The notes beneath the pieces are model-generated. The model was not told the origin of the DNA. It made no database searches and saw nothing but the letters and a program-made list of their open reading frames with translations. Source: JAAXHH01 sp965225915 (GTDB lineage Bacteria; JAAXHH01). Taken from it: a DNA stretch of 64,000 nt. The stretch covers positions 310,001 to 374,000 of the forward strand of contig OZ245326.1 in the NCBI GenBank assembly GCA_965225915.1. Reading direction: 5' to 3'. The translations under genes and the position numbers were made by a program. Position 1 is the stretch's first letter; every line of letters begins with the position of its first letter. Shown one piece after another: positions 62,009 through 64,000 of the stretch.

Positions 62009-64000
62009 CTACCGCGTTTCCGTCTTCGTATCCTGTGCTTCCTTCTCCTTATCCTCTGCCCTGTTCTGCCGCTGCATCGGGTTCTCCGGCGTCTGCTGGC
62101 GCTGTTTGAAAAGTTGGAAACGCGTGGGGGTCGATTGCGGTGGCCAGACGTTGTTGCTCAGGTCGGTATCCGCAGTCTCCAGGAAGGGATCGAGCGTGAT
62201 CCGTTCCACCGGCTGGTCCATGGCAAACACCTTGGTTACGCGGTCGTCCCGCAGTCGCCAGATCTCCGCTGGAATCTGCTGCACTTCCTTTGTACCGTCC
62301 TCGAATTCGAACTCCAGGATCAAGGGCATCACCATCCCGCCGATATTCTCGAAGGTCAGTTCGTAAAAATGCTTGTCGCTCTCCAGCAGGGCCAGGTCCT
62401 CGGAGTCCAGGCGCTTCAGGTAGTTGTCGTACTCCTCACGGTCGAGGATGGATACTGCGAAAGGATCGTACTTGTTGTAGAAATCGACCAGCGTCGAATC
62501 CTGTTGGACCATCGGGTCCGCAATGTCGGACTGGTTGCGCGTGTAACCGATACCCTTGTTTTCTTCTTCTTTGCTTGTCCGGGCGATTTCCTTCTCCACT
62601 TCCGGATTCCGGGTATTGATCTGGAACCATTTCACCTCATCCAGCGCAATATCCACGTGGTCCGTGCCATAAAACCATCCCCGCCAGTACCAGTCCAGGT
62701 CCACCGCGGACGCGTCTTCCAGGCTGCGGAAGAAATCCTCGGGGGAAGGATGCTTGAACATCCAGCGCTGTGAATAACTTCGGAAGGCATGGTCAAACAA
62801 CTCCCGCCCCATGATCGTCTCCCGGAGGATGTTCAACCCGGTGGCGGTCTTCGCGTAGGCGTTGGCGCCGAGCTGGAAGACGGACTCCGAGTTGGTCATG
62901 ATGGGCGATATCCGCGTCTGGTCGCTCTTCATGTAATCCACGATCCGGTGGGCCGGACCGCGGCGGGACGGATACTCGGTGTCCCATTCCTGTTCCGCCA
63001 GGTACTGGAGAAAGGTGTTCAGGCCTTCATCCATCCACGTCCACTGCCGTTCGTCCGAATTGACGATCATGGGAAAGTAGTTGTGCCCGACTTCGTGGAT
63101 GATGACGCTGATCATGCCGTACTTGGTCCGCTCGCTGTAGGTGCCGTCCTTATCCGGCCGGCCGCCGTTGAAGCAGATCATCGGGTATTCCATGCCGATA
63201 CGGTTCGTATGCACGGATATGGCCGTGGGATAGGGATAGGAGAAGGTGTATTTCGAATAGATGTCGAGCGTATGGGCCACCACCTTGGTGGAATACCGTT
63301 CCCAGAGCGGGTTGCCTTCCTTGGGATAGTAGGACATGGCCATGACTTTCTGGGGTCCGGATTGGACCCCCATAGCGTCCCAGATGAACTTGCGTGAACT
63401 GGCGAAGGCGAAATCCCGGACGTTATCCCCGTGGAATACCCAGGTTTTCTTTTCTGTCGACCGTCCTTTTTCCGCTTCGATCGCTTCTTCTTCGGTAACG
63501 ATCATGACGGGATCGTCCGCTGTTCGGGACCGGTCAAACCGCGCCTGCTGCTCGGCGGTCAACACTTCCTTCGGATTCTGGAGCACGCCCGTTGCCGCGA
63601 CGATATGATCGGATGGTACCGTAATGCTGAACTTGTAGTCCCCGAAGGGCAGGGTGAACTCACCTCGGCCCAGGAATTGCTTGTGTTGCCATCCTTCCAC
63701 TTCGTTGTAAACCGCCATTCGGGGAAAGAACTGGGCGATTGCGTAGAGGTAGTTATCGTCTTCCTCGAAGTACTCGTAGCCCGAACGGCCGCCGATTTTC
63801 ATCCGGTCGTTGATGTTGTACCACCACTTGATCTTGAAGGTATAGGACTTGCCCGGCCGGAGAGGTTCGGGTATGTCCACGCGCATCATAGTCTTGTTGA
63901 TGGTATGGGGCAGGGGGTTGTCGCGACGGTCCCGCACCCACTCGATCTTGAACCCGCCGTCGAAGTCGTTCAACAGCCGCCGCAACTGGGCGAAGCTCAT
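62009..64000 (-). CDS. M1-type zinc aminopeptidase-like protein (5' end beyond window)
   Basis: At least 663 residues are visible and the frame reaches the right edge. The last codon in view is an ATG, but the true start is probably outside. The peptidase core has NRIGMEYPMICFNGG (the GAMEN-like exopeptidase loop), IIHEVGHNYFPMIVNSDERQ (HExxH zinc motif, near residue 305) and WMDEGLNTFLQYLAEQEW (third zinc Glu), then the helical C-terminal domain (WYWRGWFYGTDHVDIALDEV). It hydrolyses peptides, probably extracellularly or in the periplasm given relatives with signal peptides. It converges on the signal peptidase gene with a 13-base gap. Confidence 0.9.
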   Translation of the reverse strand: MSFAQLRRLLNDFDGGFKIEWVRDRRDNPLPHTINKTMMRVDIPEPLRPGKSYTFKIKWWYNINDRMKIGGRSGYEYFEEDDNYLYAIAQFFPRMAVYNEVEGWQHKQFLGRGEFTLPFGDYKFSITVPSDHIVAATGVLQNPKEVLTAEQQARFDRSRTADDPVMIVTEEEAIEAEKGRSTEKKTWVFHGDNVRDFAFASSRKFIWDAMGVQSGPQKVMAMSYYPKEGNPLWERYSTKVVAHTLDIYSKYTFSYPYPTAISVHTNRIGMEYPMICFNGGRPDKDGTYSERTKYGMISVIIHEVGHNYFPMIVNSDERQWTWMDEGLNTFLQYLAEQEWDTEYPSRRGPAHRIVDYMKSDQTRISPIMTNSESVFQLGANAYAKTATGLNILRETIMGRELFDHAFRSYSQRWMFKHPSPEDFFRSLEDASAVDLDWYWRGWFYGTDHVDIALDEVKWFQINTRNPEVEKEIARTSKEEENKGIGYTRNQSDIADPMVQQDSTLVDFYNKYDPFAVSILDREEYDNYLKRLDSEDLALLESDKHFYELTFENIGGMVMPLILEFEFEDGTKEVQQIPAEIWRLRDDRVTKVFAMDQPVERITLDPFLETADTDLSNNVWPPQSTPTRFQLFKQRQQTPENPMQRQNRAEDKEKEAQDTKTETR

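Overview
The window is dense, GC-rich (about 58-60% by eye) bacterial chromosome with short intergenic gaps, TTG/GTG starts beside good Shine-Dalgarno sequences, and standard TGA/TAG/TAA stops. It has no rRNA, phage or plasmid genes. Three PhyH dioxygenases plus a TauD-type enzyme, four enolase-superfamily (mandelate racemase/muconate lactonizing) proteins, a sulfatase, Gfo/Idh/MocA and SDR oxidoreductases, NHL propellers and collagen-repeat lipoproteins recall uncultured marine or sponge-associated lineages such as Latescibacterota or Poribacteria. That placement is inferred from gene content only. I recognised no DNA-binding transcriptional regulator.

Layout. 1-2.8 kb: end of a citrate synthase, a small outer-membrane barrel, an alpha/alpha-barrel protein and a cupin. 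2.9-4.6 kb: a GmrSD-like DUF262/DUF1524 protein. 4.9-8.1 kb: an apparent operon of SDR, PhyH dioxygenase, an AhpD-like peroxidase interrupted by one in-frame TGA exactly at the second Cys of CxxC (a candidate selenoprotein, with a hairpin just downstream), and a TauD-type dioxygenase. 8.2-10.2 kb: MBL-fold hydrolase and adenosine deaminase family enzyme. 10.2-22.3 kb (minus strand): a complete oligopeptide-type ABC transporter with two binding proteins, a medium-chain dehydrogenase, an aminotransferase-like protein and an unrecognised protein. 22.5-27 kb (minus): lone cytochrome oxidase subunit III, amidohydrolase, secreted MBL protein, small membrane protein, and a lipoprotein joining a collagen-like stalk to a trypsin-like protease. 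27.2-44.9 kb: carbohydrate and sugar-acid catabolism types (SelA-like PLP enzyme, enolase-superfamily enzymes, aldo-keto reductase, PhyH, frameshifted sulfatase, esterase, desaturase, Gfo/Idh/MocA, NHL propeller, MalY/PatB-like lyase).

45.3-47.8 kb holds a decayed DUF262 gene split by a 1160-bp IS630 element. Its TA target duplication is visible, and removing the element restores the frame. 48.2-56.4 kb (mainly minus) holds an SSF symporter with its DUF3311 partner, an NHL protein, a uronate-dehydrogenase-like epimerase, an enolase-superfamily enzyme, PhyH and heme A synthase. 56.5-64 kb holds tRNA-Trp, an arginase-family protein, a CaiB-type CoA transferase, a GroES-like protein, a Bax-inhibitor-1 family protein, a second collagen-repeat lipoprotein, signal peptidase I and an M1-type peptidase running off the right edge.

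Together the genes suggest a heterotroph that takes up peptides and oxidises sugar acids and related organic substrates. The strongest unusual signal is the CxxU AhpD-like candidate selenoprotein at 6654-7217.
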